The position numbers were made by a program, and so were the translations under genes. This document shows positions 17,891 through 26,924 of a stretch of 64,000 nucleotides of DNA, piece by piece. The stretch comes from Dysgonomonadaceae bacterium zrk40 (GTDB lineage Bacteria; Bacteroidota; Bacteroidia; Bacteroidales; Dysgonomonadaceae): the NCBI GenBank assembly GCA_016916535.1, contig CP070276.1, positions 558,001 to 622,000 on the forward strand, in the 5' to 3' direction. The number at the start of each line of letters is the position of its first letter. Within the stretch, counting starts at the first letter, position 1. The notes under the pieces are model-generated. The model was not told the origin of the DNA. It worked only from the letters and a program-made list of their open reading frames with translations, and ran no database searches.

Positions 17891-18639
17891 AAAAACCCGA
17901 TCCAGTTCTTTCATCATGTAGGGCCGTCGTTTATAGGTCTCCCGGAACTGGTTGATCAGTTGTCTGACCACTGCTGTTCCTCCCTCAAACGATTTCATCC
18001 AAATCAGTGTCTGGCCGACCCGCTTGTAGGCCTCTTTGTCGGTGATCGTAGCCTGTTGTTGCACATATTGCAGATAGATGGAAAAAAGCTCCTTTCGCCA
18101 CTCATTCACCGTACCCATCGTCTTCTTTTCCTTTGCAATCTCTATTCCTTCCTGCAGCAACCGGATGGCATCATCATACCGCTCCAGTTGCTCCAATGAG
18201 TTATTCAATCCCATGTACTGGTGTTTTTTATCACCGTTCACCTTCTCGTACCAGCTGAATATCAGCTCCATCTGTTCAGTAGTGGGTTCATCGTTCAGGA
18301 TATCTTCAAGCAGGTCAATTGCTTCATCGTATATCACCTGTACATCCCCCTCGTAGTCGAAATTCTCATCCCAGTAGTCGGGAATGGTATCGATCAGGTT
18401 CTGCGCGATGTGTATGGCCTCCTCCCTGTTGTCGTGGCGTAGATAATAGCGCGCTTTTTCGAGCAACGGTTCCAGTTTATTGCTCACGGCTTCGGCTTTG
18501 GCTTCGGAGAGAATTTCTCCAGGAAAACGTCTCGAAAATCCGCATGATCGTTTGCGTACTCGTTGACAAACTGTTTCAGTTTGCCGGTGTCGGTGTGTAT
18601 CAAGATATCTCTCAGTAAGTCGTTGCTTTCCATTGTCAT
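17888..18639 (-). pseudogene. Helical-repeat (TPR-like) protein with a frameshift
   Basis: Two overlapping frames make one protein. The start is MTMESNDLLRDILIH (ATG at 18639), running to KFSPKPKPKP and a TGA at 18484. The other frame continues with SNKLEPLLEKARYYLRHDNREEAIHIAQNLI and about 200 residues of alpha-helical, TPR-like repeats. The switch lies in a hexamer-like tract (AAGCCAAAGCCGAAGCCG), a good place for slippage, so this is either a recent frameshift or a phase-variable gene. Upstream neighbour is the helicase at 18719-21547, same strand, about 80 bp away; a two-gene system is likely. Confidence 0.65.
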
Positions 18640-18687
18640 ATGCTGGTCTTCGATATAGTGAATGATTCAATTCAAGGATGATTCCTT

Positions 18688-18721
18688 ATTAGCTGATCGC
18701 AAAAAGCTGATTATCTGATCA
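18688..18721 (-). repeat. Heptamer array at the helicase stop codon
   Basis: Coding-strand units TGATCAG, ATAATCAG, CTTTTTG, CGATCAG, CTAATAAG; one unit is an octamer. The first TGA is the stop codon. Confidence 0.6.
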
Positions 18722-21547
18722 CCACCCCCATTTTTCCCTGTTCTTCCTCTCCTTCTCCATCTTTTTGCGAAATGCTTCCATCTCTTTTACCTCTCGCTGC
18801 AAGGCATGCTCCCTGAGCTCAACCACTGAGAGGTCACGATGGTTGAAGATATCGACTACGGAGACCCAATTCCCGTCGATCAGGATCGAGAGATCAGGAT
18901 TCAACTGATAATTCCCCCTGCTGATCCGTTTGAAGATCTTCTTGTTGTAAGGGTTGTTGCTCTCAATCTCATGTTTGGCAAGCAATGCAAGCATGTAGGT
19001 GCGTTTCTTGCGATGAGGAGGCAGCACTGCGTCGGAGAAATGTTGCAAGTTCTCAATCAGGTCATCGATCTTCACCGCCATCTCCTCATAAAACGATTTC
19101 TTCTGCAGTATCATCGGTTGCACAACCAGGAAGAGGTTAATCAGCAGGTATTCCACCTTGTGAGGGTCAATTTTGATGAGGAACCCATCCGTCTGGATCT
19201 TCAAGGCATCGGTAAGCAGCAGGGGATAGATCTCACCCAGTCTGTTCCTAGCATAATCGGACGACAGGAAAGCCTGTTCCAGTGTAATCTGAAGGGGTGT
19301 CCTCCTGAAAGTATCCAGGGAGGAGGGACTGGCACCGTGACTGAGCAGTGTTTTGGCAATCTTCACCGCCCCGGCAAAAGCCGCCGCGTGCAATGGGGTG
19401 AAGTTATGCTGGTCCCGGTAATCGACCCCGTACCTGTTCAGTAGTGGGAGAATCATCTGCAGGTTATCCTCCTTGTAATGATGGTAATATTTTCTAAAGA
19501 GCGATGAACGTTCCGTTTCGAAACGTTCGGCACGTTTGTATTTCAGCTCGGCCAGCTGCCGGATCACCACCTCCTGGTTGTGGAGCAAGGCAAAATCGAA
19601 AAGCCTGTCCTTCGCTTTTTTATTGAAGCTTTCCGGGTTCAGCGCTTCCTCTTTTGTGATCCGGTACTGTTCTCTTGTCATCGGTTCCCAGTCGGGCTTC
19701 ACAGTAGCCAGCATTCCTTTCCTGATGGCATCCACCTGTTCTGTTTTCCCCTGCATCTCCAGGCGGCGTGCTTCCATCTTCCAGTCGTCGGCCGATGAGA
19801 TCTCCTCTTTCATGATACGTTTCGGTGCATCTTCGGCTATCTCCAGCAGGCGGAGGAGCTTGTGTCCCCCGGTCTTCTCAACGATGAATACATTTTTTAC
19901 GGCACGCGTCAATGCCACGTACAACGCGTTAATGTAAAACTTGTAGATCTCATGCGATTTGTCGGTTTTGTCCTTACCCCGTGCATAGGTCAGCTCGTCA
20001 ACCAGCAGGTTGTCGCGGGTCACCCCCTCACACACCGCGTTATATTCGGCAGCGTTATCGGAGATAAAGTTGTAGAGGATCACATTCTCATACTCAAGTC
20101 CCTTCAGCTCCTGCACGGAGAAGAGCAGCGGTGTCTTAAACAACTCCCGTGCCTTTGCCTTATCTTCGTTTCGCAGCACCAGCACGGCATATTTGACCGA
20201 CTGGCGGGTCTTTTGTCCCAGGTCGGCCACCGCATTCCCCACCTGTTCAATGAAAACGGCATCCCCTTTCACCGCCGTATCGGTAGTGAGCAGGTAATTG
20301 CTCTCCTTATCGATGGAGCCGAATCGGGCATTCTTGATTTTGAGCAACCTGTTGGCCAGGGTGGTGATGGTTTGACTGTTGCGGTAATTGGCACGAAGTA
20401 TCTTCACTTCGTTCTCTATCAGGTCGCTCCGGTAAAACATGCTCTTCAGGTGCGACCAGGAAAAGAAATTGGGGTACACCACCTGGTTCGAATCACCACA
20501 GAGGATGAAGTTGGTAGGATTATTCAGTGATTTCAGGATGATGTGCAGCTGGATGTTGGTGAAGTCCTGCACTTCATCCACCACGATGTAATCATATACC
20601 GGCTTACAGTAAGACAACCACTGGTGTGTGAGGATGTTGACGTCATAGAAGTCATTCTCTTTCAGGAAAAGCAGGTATTTTTCAAAGAGCCGGTACACGG
20701 TTTCACGTTCCCGGTCAGGAAAAATCGACTGTTTCACGCCGAGCGCGAGGTATTCATCGAACGAAAGGTATTCTTTGGTGATATCCTGACCGGTGATCAC
20801 CCCACGATACTCCTCGAAGGTCTTGTGAGCGTCACGCAACCGTGTAGCCTGCCGATGTCGGGCAAACCATGACTCGAAAGTCCTGAAATCGACCTCTTTC
20901 CCATCGGGAATCTTCAGTGTCTCCAGGAACTCACGGTATGAAAGGAAATCGATTTCCAGCTTGTCGTTCTCGTAGTTGAACGAATAAAACAGGCGAGCCG
21001 AGTTTTCCGCGAGAAAGGGTGAAAGGGTGATGTAGAGTACCCTTCCCGTCAGCGACTTCATCTTTTCAAGCGTGAGAGCCGTTTTACCACTCCCGGCAGA
21101 ACCAATCACAATGTGTGGCAGGGGCAGGGATAGTACCTCCTCCTGTCTGTCGTCGAACGACAACACCTTATCGAGCAAGTGAAAACGACTGTTCCGGGGG
21201 TTCAGGAATGTCAGAGGCACCAGGTCACCCTCAGGTACCTCCTGTTGACTCCTTACCGGGAGCAGCTTAGAATGATCCACCCCGCTCCCACGCAAGAAAC
21301 GCGATTTATCGTAAGCGTGATTCATGATGATCTCCAGGATCAGCAGACAGGTCTGATCATTGTATCGGCCAAAACGAAACAACAAGCGGTTTTCATAATC
21401 CAGCCGTGCACGGTATAAGCCCGTGCCTCTCATTTTTTTCACCTCGGCCGACGCAAAATCACCACGGGAAAGTTGTTCTACCGTTTTATCAAACTGCTTC
21501 CGCAGTTTACCCGGCTTAATGTCATTGTATATGAATAGATCAAACAT
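18719..21547 (-). CDS. RelE-like / UvrD-type helicase / ankyrin fusion protein
   Basis: 942 aa with three parts. Residues 1-90 resemble RelE/ParE toxin folds (KKMRGTGLYRARLDYENRLLF, then NHAYDKSRFL). Residues 130-600 are a superfamily 1 helicase of the UvrD/Rep type: Walker A GSAGSGKT (149-156), Walker B VVDEVQD (323-328), motif III GDSNQVVYP, motif IV ANYRNSQ, motif V ELKGLEYENVILY and motif VI YVALTRAVKNVFIVE. The C-terminal third contains ankyrin repeats (NFTPLHAAAFAGAVKIAKTLLSHGASPS). The RelE-like part may bind nucleic acid and not act as a toxin. Neighbouring decayed genes and insertion elements place it in a defence-type region. Function is not known. Confidence 0.85.
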   Translation of the reverse strand: MFDLFIYNDIKPGKLRKQFDKTVEQLSRGDFASAEVKKMRGTGLYRARLDYENRLLFRFGRYNDQTCLLILEIIMNHAYDKSRFLRGSGVDHSKLLPVRSQQEVPEGDLVPLTFLNPRNSRFHLLDKVLSFDDRQEEVLSLPLPHIVIGSAGSGKTALTLEKMKSLTGRVLYITLSPFLAENSARLFYSFNYENDKLEIDFLSYREFLETLKIPDGKEVDFRTFESWFARHRQATRLRDAHKTFEEYRGVITGQDITKEYLSFDEYLALGVKQSIFPDRERETVYRLFEKYLLFLKENDFYDVNILTHQWLSYCKPVYDYIVVDEVQDFTNIQLHIILKSLNNPTNFILCGDSNQVVYPNFFSWSHLKSMFYRSDLIENEVKILRANYRNSQTITTLANRLLKIKNARFGSIDKESNYLLTTDTAVKGDAVFIEQVGNAVADLGQKTRQSVKYAVLVLRNEDKAKARELFKTPLLFSVQELKGLEYENVILYNFISDNAAEYNAVCEGVTRDNLLVDELTYARGKDKTDKSHEIYKFYINALYVALTRAVKNVFIVEKTGGHKLLRLLEIAEDAPKRIMKEEISSADDWKMEARRLEMQGKTEQVDAIRKGMLATVKPDWEPMTREQYRITKEEALNPESFNKKAKDRLFDFALLHNQEVVIRQLAELKYKRAERFETERSSLFRKYYHHYKEDNLQMILPLLNRYGVDYRDQHNFTPLHAAAFAGAVKIAKTLLSHGASPSSLDTFRRTPLQITLEQAFLSSDYARNRLGEIYPLLLTDALKIQTDGFLIKIDPHKVEYLLINLFLVVQPMILQKKSFYEEMAVKIDDLIENLQHFSDAVLPPHRKKRTYMLALLAKHEIESNNPYNKKIFKRISRGNYQLNPDLSILIDGNWVSVVDIFNHRDLSVVELREHALQREVKEMEAFRKKMEKERKNREKWGW

Positions 21548-21569
21548 GCTCAGGCAGATTTTGTCATAA

Positions 21570-21680
21570 CAAAAAAAGAAGCGTTATCTCTCAATTGATT
21601 GGCAAGTCAACATCTTGAAATAACCACATTCTTTTTTTGACTGGTAAAAATACGCAATTTGTGGAAAGGGCGCAACAAGA
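21570..21680 (-). repeat. Non-coding stretch resembling the sce7726 5' region
   Basis: Blocks such as TCTCTCA..TGATTGGCA, GTCAAC.TCTTGAA and CAATTTGTGG.AA recur in the same order at 16100-16215 before sce7726. Here the translation has stops, so the shared part is either a common promoter/leader or the decayed front of another sce7726 gene. Confidence 0.5.
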
Positions 21681-21685
21681 TCACG

Positions 21686-21991
21686 TTAGAAATCAAATTT
21701 CCGCTTATCAAAAGGAATCGCTCTTACCCTCCCGATATTCTCAAGTATATTTGTGCAAGTACGTTGAAATTTCTTTTTATCGGGCAGATTTCCCCAAAAC
21801 AGATCTTCCAGTTCCGCATCGTCAGCTTGCATGATCTCCCGGGTCATTTGTTCAGCTTTATCGATGTATTCATCCTCGTTCTTGCAGTCGATGGATAACA
21901 ACCCATAATGCAGCGTCAGATCATGACTCAGCTTCTCCGCCTCGATGATGATCGCCTTGTAACATTCTCTTGATAAATAATCTGTATCCAT
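21686..21991 (-). CDS. Small hypothetical protein
   Basis: 101 aa from the ATG at 21991 (MDTDYLSRECYKAIIIEAE), acidic N-terminal half and basic C-terminus (NIGRVRAIPFDKRKFDF). No signal, no membrane segment, not recognised. The longer frame upstream belongs to the DUF4143 remnant. It lies before the helicase gene and may be its first operon partner. Confidence 0.5.
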   Translation of the reverse strand: MDTDYLSRECYKAIIIEAEKLSHDLTLHYGLLSIDCKNEDEYIDKAEQMTREIMQADDAELEDLFWGNLPDKKKFQRTCTNILENIGRVRAIPFDKRKFDF

Positions 21992-22471
21992 TTGATTTGC
22001 TGATTTGTCCCGCGAAATCATACAACCCGCCAAACAGGTAGGCGTGAATCTGTTGCAATCCGTACGAACCATTGCGGAAATGGATCACAGCATCGCATTC
22101 CAATCCACTACTGTCCCGGTAATGGTAAACCTCACCGCCGAGCGCTTCCGCATAGACCCTGAGATCTCGCATGCATAAAGTTTCAAACAGGAGTCCCATG
22201 GTTGCCAGGTCGTTGATTAAATCATTCGGACCTGCTCCCAAAGCGGCTGTAGCTATTGACGGATCCACGAACAACTCTTGAAATATCATTGTTTACGACA
22301 GCATCATAATAGTTACCCGCAACTGAAACCGCAATCTCTTTTCGCATCTTCACCGCTTGAGGCCAACCTCTGTGTATTTCGGTCTGATAGTGCCACTCTT
22401 TTCGGTCAAACCGTGCCACTATAATTCATAGTTTTTACCTATTTGAAAGATCATTGGCAAAGTTAATAATT

Positions 22472-23212
22472 TTATTCAGTTGTACTTATTTTTCCTTTCC
22501 TAAGGGACTCACCTTTAAGTATTATTCTGTGTGATGAGTTTACTATCCTGTCCAGGACAGCATCTGCTATTGTTTGCTCCCCAATCAGATCATACCAGGC
22601 TGATACCGGTATTTGTGAGGATAATATAGTTGATGCCTGATTATGCCTCTCGTCAATAATATCCAGTAATATCTCCCTGGATTGATTGTCAAAGGCATGC
22701 AGCCCAAAGTCGTCTAAGATAAGTATATCTGCTTTTATTAGTTTTGACAGCTCCTTCAGGTAAGTGCCGTCTATTTTACTGAGTTTGAGTCTGCCGATAA
22801 GTTTGGCGGTGTTTGCATATAACACTTTGTATTCCATTAAACAGGACTGATATCCCAAAGCTTGAGCAAGATAGCTTTTGCCCGTACCGGATGCTCCAGT
22901 TATTATGATGTTTTCTTTTCGTTTAATAAAGTCCAGAGTGGCCAGACGGGTAAACATGTTTTTATCCAGATTGCGTTGCTGATTGTATTCAACATCCGCT
23001 ACACTGGCCTGTTCTCTGAAGCCGGCCTGTTTGATAAGACGCTCTATTTTATTATTCAATCGTTCTTCCCATTGATGATCTGTAAGCAATGCAAGGTATT
23101 CATCAGCTGTGACATTCTCTATCCTGTTGTCCTTGATATGCTGATAATGCAATGAAGCCATCGCTCCGAGCCTCATTTGTTTTAATCTTTCGACTGTTTG
23201 ATTGTTGTTCAT
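22472..23212 (-). CDS. istB: IS21 helper ATPase
   Basis: 246 aa. AAA+ ATPase that assists IstA in target selection. Walker A GASGTGKS, Walker B ILILDDFG, and the N-terminal IstB helical region are intact. It follows istA by 29 bp. Confidence 0.95.
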   Translation of the reverse strand: MNNNQTVERLKQMRLGAMASLHYQHIKDNRIENVTADEYLALLTDHQWEERLNNKIERLIKQAGFREQASVADVEYNQQRNLDKNMFTRLATLDFIKRKENIIITGASGTGKSYLAQALGYQSCLMEYKVLYANTAKLIGRLKLSKIDGTYLKELSKLIKADILILDDFGLHAFDNQSREILLDIIDERHNQASTILSSQIPVSAWYDLIGEQTIADAVLDRIVNSSHRIILKGESLRKGKISTTE

Positions 23213-23241
23213 TATTATAGGTTTATAATTAACTAATTTGC

Positions 23242-24819
23242 TTAACTGTAGGATGATGCTCCCCTTATATTGTGATGCAGCGGTATATGCGACTGTGCAT
23301 TATCGGATTCATCATAAATGATTGATGCCTTATCCATGTTATTCTTCAGGATGTTTTTGATTCGGGTATATGATGGTATCCCTGCATTTAAAGCCATTTT
23401 ACAGGCTCTATCCAATCTGCCCGAACCATAAGCCTTGTGGAGCTGCAAAAGACCGGTTACACGCTTGTAGCCTATCTCAGGGTAATCTACAGATGCAAGT
23501 ATATGTTCTACACAACTGACAACATGCTCACCATGCGCTGCAGCTTTATTCTTAAAGTAATCCGGATTCCAACCCAGGTATGATTGATGCGTACTGCTCA
23601 GGTGATCCGAGTTGGTGTTATAGCTGCCTGTAGTGTGATTCCTCTGATGTATGGCTATGCGCTGATGATTGTAGTAAACCTCTATATGTTTCCGTGTATA
23701 ATGTATTTGTGTTTGTTTGCCTATATGGCGGTATGGTACACTATAATAACTCTTATCGGGTGAAAAATATACATATCCCATTTTCTGAACCTTTGCCCTG
23801 CGGTACTCTTTTATCTCGTACTGCTCGGCGGGTAATGGCTTCAGATAGCCTCGCTCTATTGTCTGAAACAGTTCCAGTCTACTGGCCTCTTTACGCTTAA
23901 AGAGCAGTTTGTTGTATTCTGTAAGCAATCGCCTGATCTCCCTGTTGAGCTCTTCTATCGAGAAGAATGTCATTTCTCGAAGAGGGTAATAGATTCTTTG
24001 ATAAGTAAGGTGTACAGCATTTTCTACTAATGCTTTATCCTGTGGAGCATACACTCTTGTGGGGTTAATAACACAACCGTAATAACTGGCAAAGTCTTTG
24101 AAGCAGCGGTTAATAACTGCTTCATGTTTGCTGGCTCTTGTAACGGCAGACTTTAGATTGTCAGATACGATTGCCTTTGGAACACCGCCATAAAAGTGTA
24201 ATGCGTTTTTACAGCAACTTATAAAATCATTACGGTTCTGTGTGGCACAGGCTTCAACATAAGTATATTGACTACAGGGTAAAATTGATACGAAGACTTC
24301 AATCTGTTTGATCTCACCCGTATCTTTATCTACTATCTCAAGCCTTTTACCGGCAAAGTCAACGAACATCTCATGGCCTGCAATATGCTCAAGCTTCATT
24401 GAACCTTTTACTTTACTGTTTTTACGGTGGAAGTGCTCCAAGAACTGAGTGTAGCTGTAGGGGTTGCTTACATTATTTACATACTCATTATAATGGTACT
24501 GAAAAGTAAAACCGGGATGACTCCGGGCTGCTTTGATGCGCTCAATATAGCACATTAAATCATCATGCCGGGAAGTGTCGATAGTAGTTTTACCGGTGAA
24601 GAGTTCGTTTAAACGAGTCTCTTCAAAGTTTAAAAGCTCGCCAATGCTGTAACCACTTGATTTAAACTGTTGTACATAGCTGTTAACGGTATTACGAGAT
24701 ATACCAAGTGTAGCACCAATCTTGCGGTTACTAAAACCGTCTTTGATTAAGACTAAAATTTGTTTTATATCCATAGGATCAAGTTTATTTGCCATACCGC
24801 ATCCCTTTTTTAGGGACAA
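23242..24819 (-). CDS. istA: IS21 transposase
   Basis: 525 aa. N-terminal helix-turn-helix (GFSNRKIGATLGISRNTVNSY), then the DDE integrase core with MFVDFAGK, SDNLKSAV and KALVENAV holding the catalytic Asp, Asp, Glu. Length is usual and no break is seen, so the element may still move. Confidence 0.96.
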   Translation of the reverse strand: MSLKKGCGMANKLDPMDIKQILVLIKDGFSNRKIGATLGISRNTVNSYVQQFKSSGYSIGELLNFEETRLNELFTGKTTIDTSRHDDLMCYIERIKAARSHPGFTFQYHYNEYVNNVSNPYSYTQFLEHFHRKNSKVKGSMKLEHIAGHEMFVDFAGKRLEIVDKDTGEIKQIEVFVSILPCSQYTYVEACATQNRNDFISCCKNALHFYGGVPKAIVSDNLKSAVTRASKHEAVINRCFKDFASYYGCVINPTRVYAPQDKALVENAVHLTYQRIYYPLREMTFFSIEELNREIRRLLTEYNKLLFKRKEASRLELFQTIERGYLKPLPAEQYEIKEYRRAKVQKMGYVYFSPDKSYYSVPYRHIGKQTQIHYTRKHIEVYYNHQRIAIHQRNHTTGSYNTNSDHLSSTHQSYLGWNPDYFKNKAAAHGEHVVSCVEHILASVDYPEIGYKRVTGLLQLHKAYGSGRLDRACKMALNAGIPSYTRIKNILKNNMDKASIIYDESDNAQSHIPLHHNIRGASSYS

Positions 24820-25288
24820 GATAACTTGATCTTTTCAAAGTGGCACAAATCGAACCGTAAAAAGTGGCACGGTTTGAACCGAAAAAGGTGGCACACATAG
24901 ACCGAAATCACTGGCACATATCAAACCGTTTTATCCAACCTCCCCGACAAATCAAGAATGCAATATCATCGATGTTAAGATGGTTCTCTCCCTCAATCTG
25001 GTCAGGAGAGGCGAATAGATTTTCCAAACTAACCTCTCCTGTCGATTCACCGGACTCAAAGAGCGACATAGGTCGCATTCTGAGCCACGAGAAGCGCCCT
25101 GTCCCGCTATGGTGTATTTTTGAACGATCAGCAGGAATGGCAGAGCCGGTGAGAATGAATGGAAACTTTAATCTGTCACTTATGGATATTTTATTCGGCT
25201 ATTTGTGGAATTGATATAAAAGGCATGCTGCTCCCGATCTTCTATAACAGCTGATAACGACGAACGCCCGGATCACTCCGGACGTTCA

Positions 25289-25428
25289 AAGCTATAAGCG
25301 GTAAGCTATAAGCGATAAGTTATAAGCGGTAAGCTATAAGCGGTAAGCTATAAGCTATAAGTCATAAGCGATAAGCGGTAAGCTAACAGCTAAAAGCTTA
25401 AAGCTTACAGCTTACAGCTAAAAACTAA
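25289..25428 (-). repeat. Longest heptamer array (20 units) at the porin stop codon
   Basis: Plus-strand units AAGCTAT, AAGCGGT, AAGCGAT, AAGTTAT, AAGTCAT, then CAGCTAA, AAGCTTA, CAGCTTA, all in exact 7-bp phase for 140 bp. The last three codons and stop of the FadL-type gene (25418) lie inside the array. A separate weak hairpin (GAACG.CCGGA with TCCGG.CGTTC, 25262-25287) lies next to it. Confidence 0.88.
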
Positions 25429-26764
25429 ACGTAGCCCCGATGGCGCCGGCCATGCTCTTGCGCTCGTACTCCTCCTGCACGCCGATGCCGTTGTAGTTGG
25501 CCATTTTCGAATAATCGTCAAAGTTGGTCCACAGCACCCCCAGGTTAAACGCCAGGTTCTCTGAAGCGCTGTACTTCAGACCGCCCCCCAGCGAGTAGCT
25601 GCTGATGATGAACCCCGTGTTGCTGTTGTAGTCGTCCGTCACGTCGTAGTTGGTAAGCTGCCCACCCGCGCTCACCGTCCATTTGTCCGTCAGCGCATAC
25701 TCCGCACCCAGCAGATACTCGGTGGTGTTGCTGTTGATCTCGTTCTCCAGTCCGTTGTAGTCGGCACTCTTGTCGAAGAAGTAGTGAAAGCCCGCCGAAA
25801 CCTGCAAGACCGATGTCACATCATAGGCAGCGCCCGCCGTCAACAGGGCAGGTTGTCCCATCTGGCTCTTCTCGCCATCCTGGAACCGCGCCAGCGACGG
25901 CACACCGCTGAACTGCGCCGGAAACTCGGTCGTCGTGTTCTCCACCTCCACCTTCGACTCGAACTCATACTTGAGCGCCAGGTTCAGCCGCTCCAGCTTG
26001 TAATCGAGACCCAGGATGGGCGCCACGCCGAAGCCTTTCTGCTCGGTGTTCAGTCCCAGTACTGTAGGATCACCCCCCAGCGAGTAGCTCACCTCACCCA
26101 CATACTTCGCCTTGGCCATGAGCAAGCGCGCGCCCGCATAGGCCGAAAGGTTGTCAGTCAGCTTGTAGGAACCCCCCAGCTGCCATCCAAAGAGGAATGT
26201 CTGTCCGGTGAAGGAAGAGCCCACCGCAGCCTCGCCCGCCATCGTGTAAGCCGCTGCAGCTGCTGATGCAGGAGGAGCCCCGTTACCCGACATGGTAGCA
26301 AACACGCTGCCGTACACCATCTGCCGCACCATCACGTCGAACATCGGCAAGCCGTTCGCATAATCCAGCTTACCGCCGCCGCCCGGCACGCCGAAGTGCG
26401 AGCTGATGCTCCATCTGTCGGCCACGTAGGCGAAATGAGCCGAAGGAATCACCGGCGAAGCAATCTTCCCCTCATACAATTTGTTCTCCATCAAAGCGGT
26501 CGGCACGAAGTTGTTTGGCTGCAATGTCGCCGTGATGTTCCTGCTTTGAAACGCGCTCTGGTTGTTCAGTCCAAAGTGAAACCCCTTCTTGAGGAACGCC
26601 ACGCCCGCCGGGTTGTAGTACACCGCATCCAGCTCAATAGTCGCATTGCGCGCCGGGTTCCTGAGGAACGCCGCACTCTGGTTGGTGTTCGTCACAAGAC
26701 CACCGGCCAGCACGGCCGAAAAAGAGGTTGCCAGCACAACGCAGCACAAGAGTAGTTTCTTCAT
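25418..26764 (-). CDS. OmpP1/FadL family outer membrane transporter
   Basis: 448 aa from the ATG at 26764, chosen because it begins a clear signal peptide (MKKLLLCCVVLATSFSAVLA). The mature start GGLVTNTNQSAAFLRNPARNA is the FadL-type plug (NPA motif), followed by amphipathic beta strands and ending in phenylalanine (GATFSF), as for outer membrane barrels. It would import hydrophobic molecules such as fatty acids. A longer frame reaches 26938, but its extra 58 residues are encoded by low-complexity repeats. The end of the gene has been taken over by a heptamer array; the final Phe is still present. Confidence 0.9.
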   Translation of the reverse strand: MKKLLLCCVVLATSFSAVLAGGLVTNTNQSAAFLRNPARNATIELDAVYYNPAGVAFLKKGFHFGLNNQSAFQSRNITATLQPNNFVPTALMENKLYEGKIASPVIPSAHFAYVADRWSISSHFGVPGGGGKLDYANGLPMFDVMVRQMVYGSVFATMSGNGAPPASAAAAAYTMAGEAAVGSSFTGQTFLFGWQLGGSYKLTDNLSAYAGARLLMAKAKYVGEVSYSLGGDPTVLGLNTEQKGFGVAPILGLDYKLERLNLALKYEFESKVEVENTTTEFPAQFSGVPSLARFQDGEKSQMGQPALLTAGAAYDVTSVLQVSAGFHYFFDKSADYNGLENEINSNTTEYLLGAEYALTDKWTVSAGGQLTNYDVTDDYNSNTGFIISSYSLGGGLKYSASENLAFNLGVLWTNFDDYSKMANYNGIGVQEEYERKSMAGAIGATFSF

Positions 26765-26924
26765 AATTATTGTTTGGGATGTTAGAATGTTGTTAAGTTT
26801 TTGGTTCAATGTTTGAAGCTCGATGTTTGAGGTTCTTGGTTTGATGTTCAATGTGCGATATGCGATGTCTGTGTGTGGATATAATTCCAAGACCTCACCT
26901 TGTGGCATGGGGCAAGCAATTGTT
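26765..26924. repeat. Low-complexity leader before the porin gene
   Basis: Irregular 7- to 9-bp units around GTTCAATG, GTTTGAAG, GATGTTTGAGG, GCGATATGCGATG. It resembles the other short-unit arrays but without strict phase. I see no gene in it. Confidence 0.5.

Larger units (their letters stand above)
22371..24934 (-). mobile_element. IS21-family insertion sequence
   Basis: About 2.56 kb with istA and istB on the minus strand, bounded by the 8-bp target duplication CCAACCTC (22363-22370 and 24935-24942). Both ends carry repeated transposase-binding blocks with GTGCCA and CGGT.TGATA; about four copies on the istA side and two on the istB side, typical of IS21 ends. Confidence 0.92.
22056..25215 (-). 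pseudogene. DUF4143 ATPase, N-terminally deleted and split by IS21
   Basis: Upstream part on the minus strand from 25215: SDRLKFPFILTGSAIPADRSKIHHSGTGRFSWLRMRPMSLFES..., through LICRGGW at the insertion point. It resumes on the other side of the IS as GWPQAVKMRKEIAVSVAGNYYDAVVNNDISRV, then a second internal deletion with frame change leads to FVDPSIATAALGAGPNDLINDL and ends near GSYGL (22056). The P-loop region and the last part are missing. Flanks match when the IS and one copy of the 8-bp duplication are removed. Confidence 0.85.

Noticed and set aside
9201-25428. Short tandem arrays as CRISPR
   Set aside because: Units are 7-8 bp without spacers and no cas gene is present.
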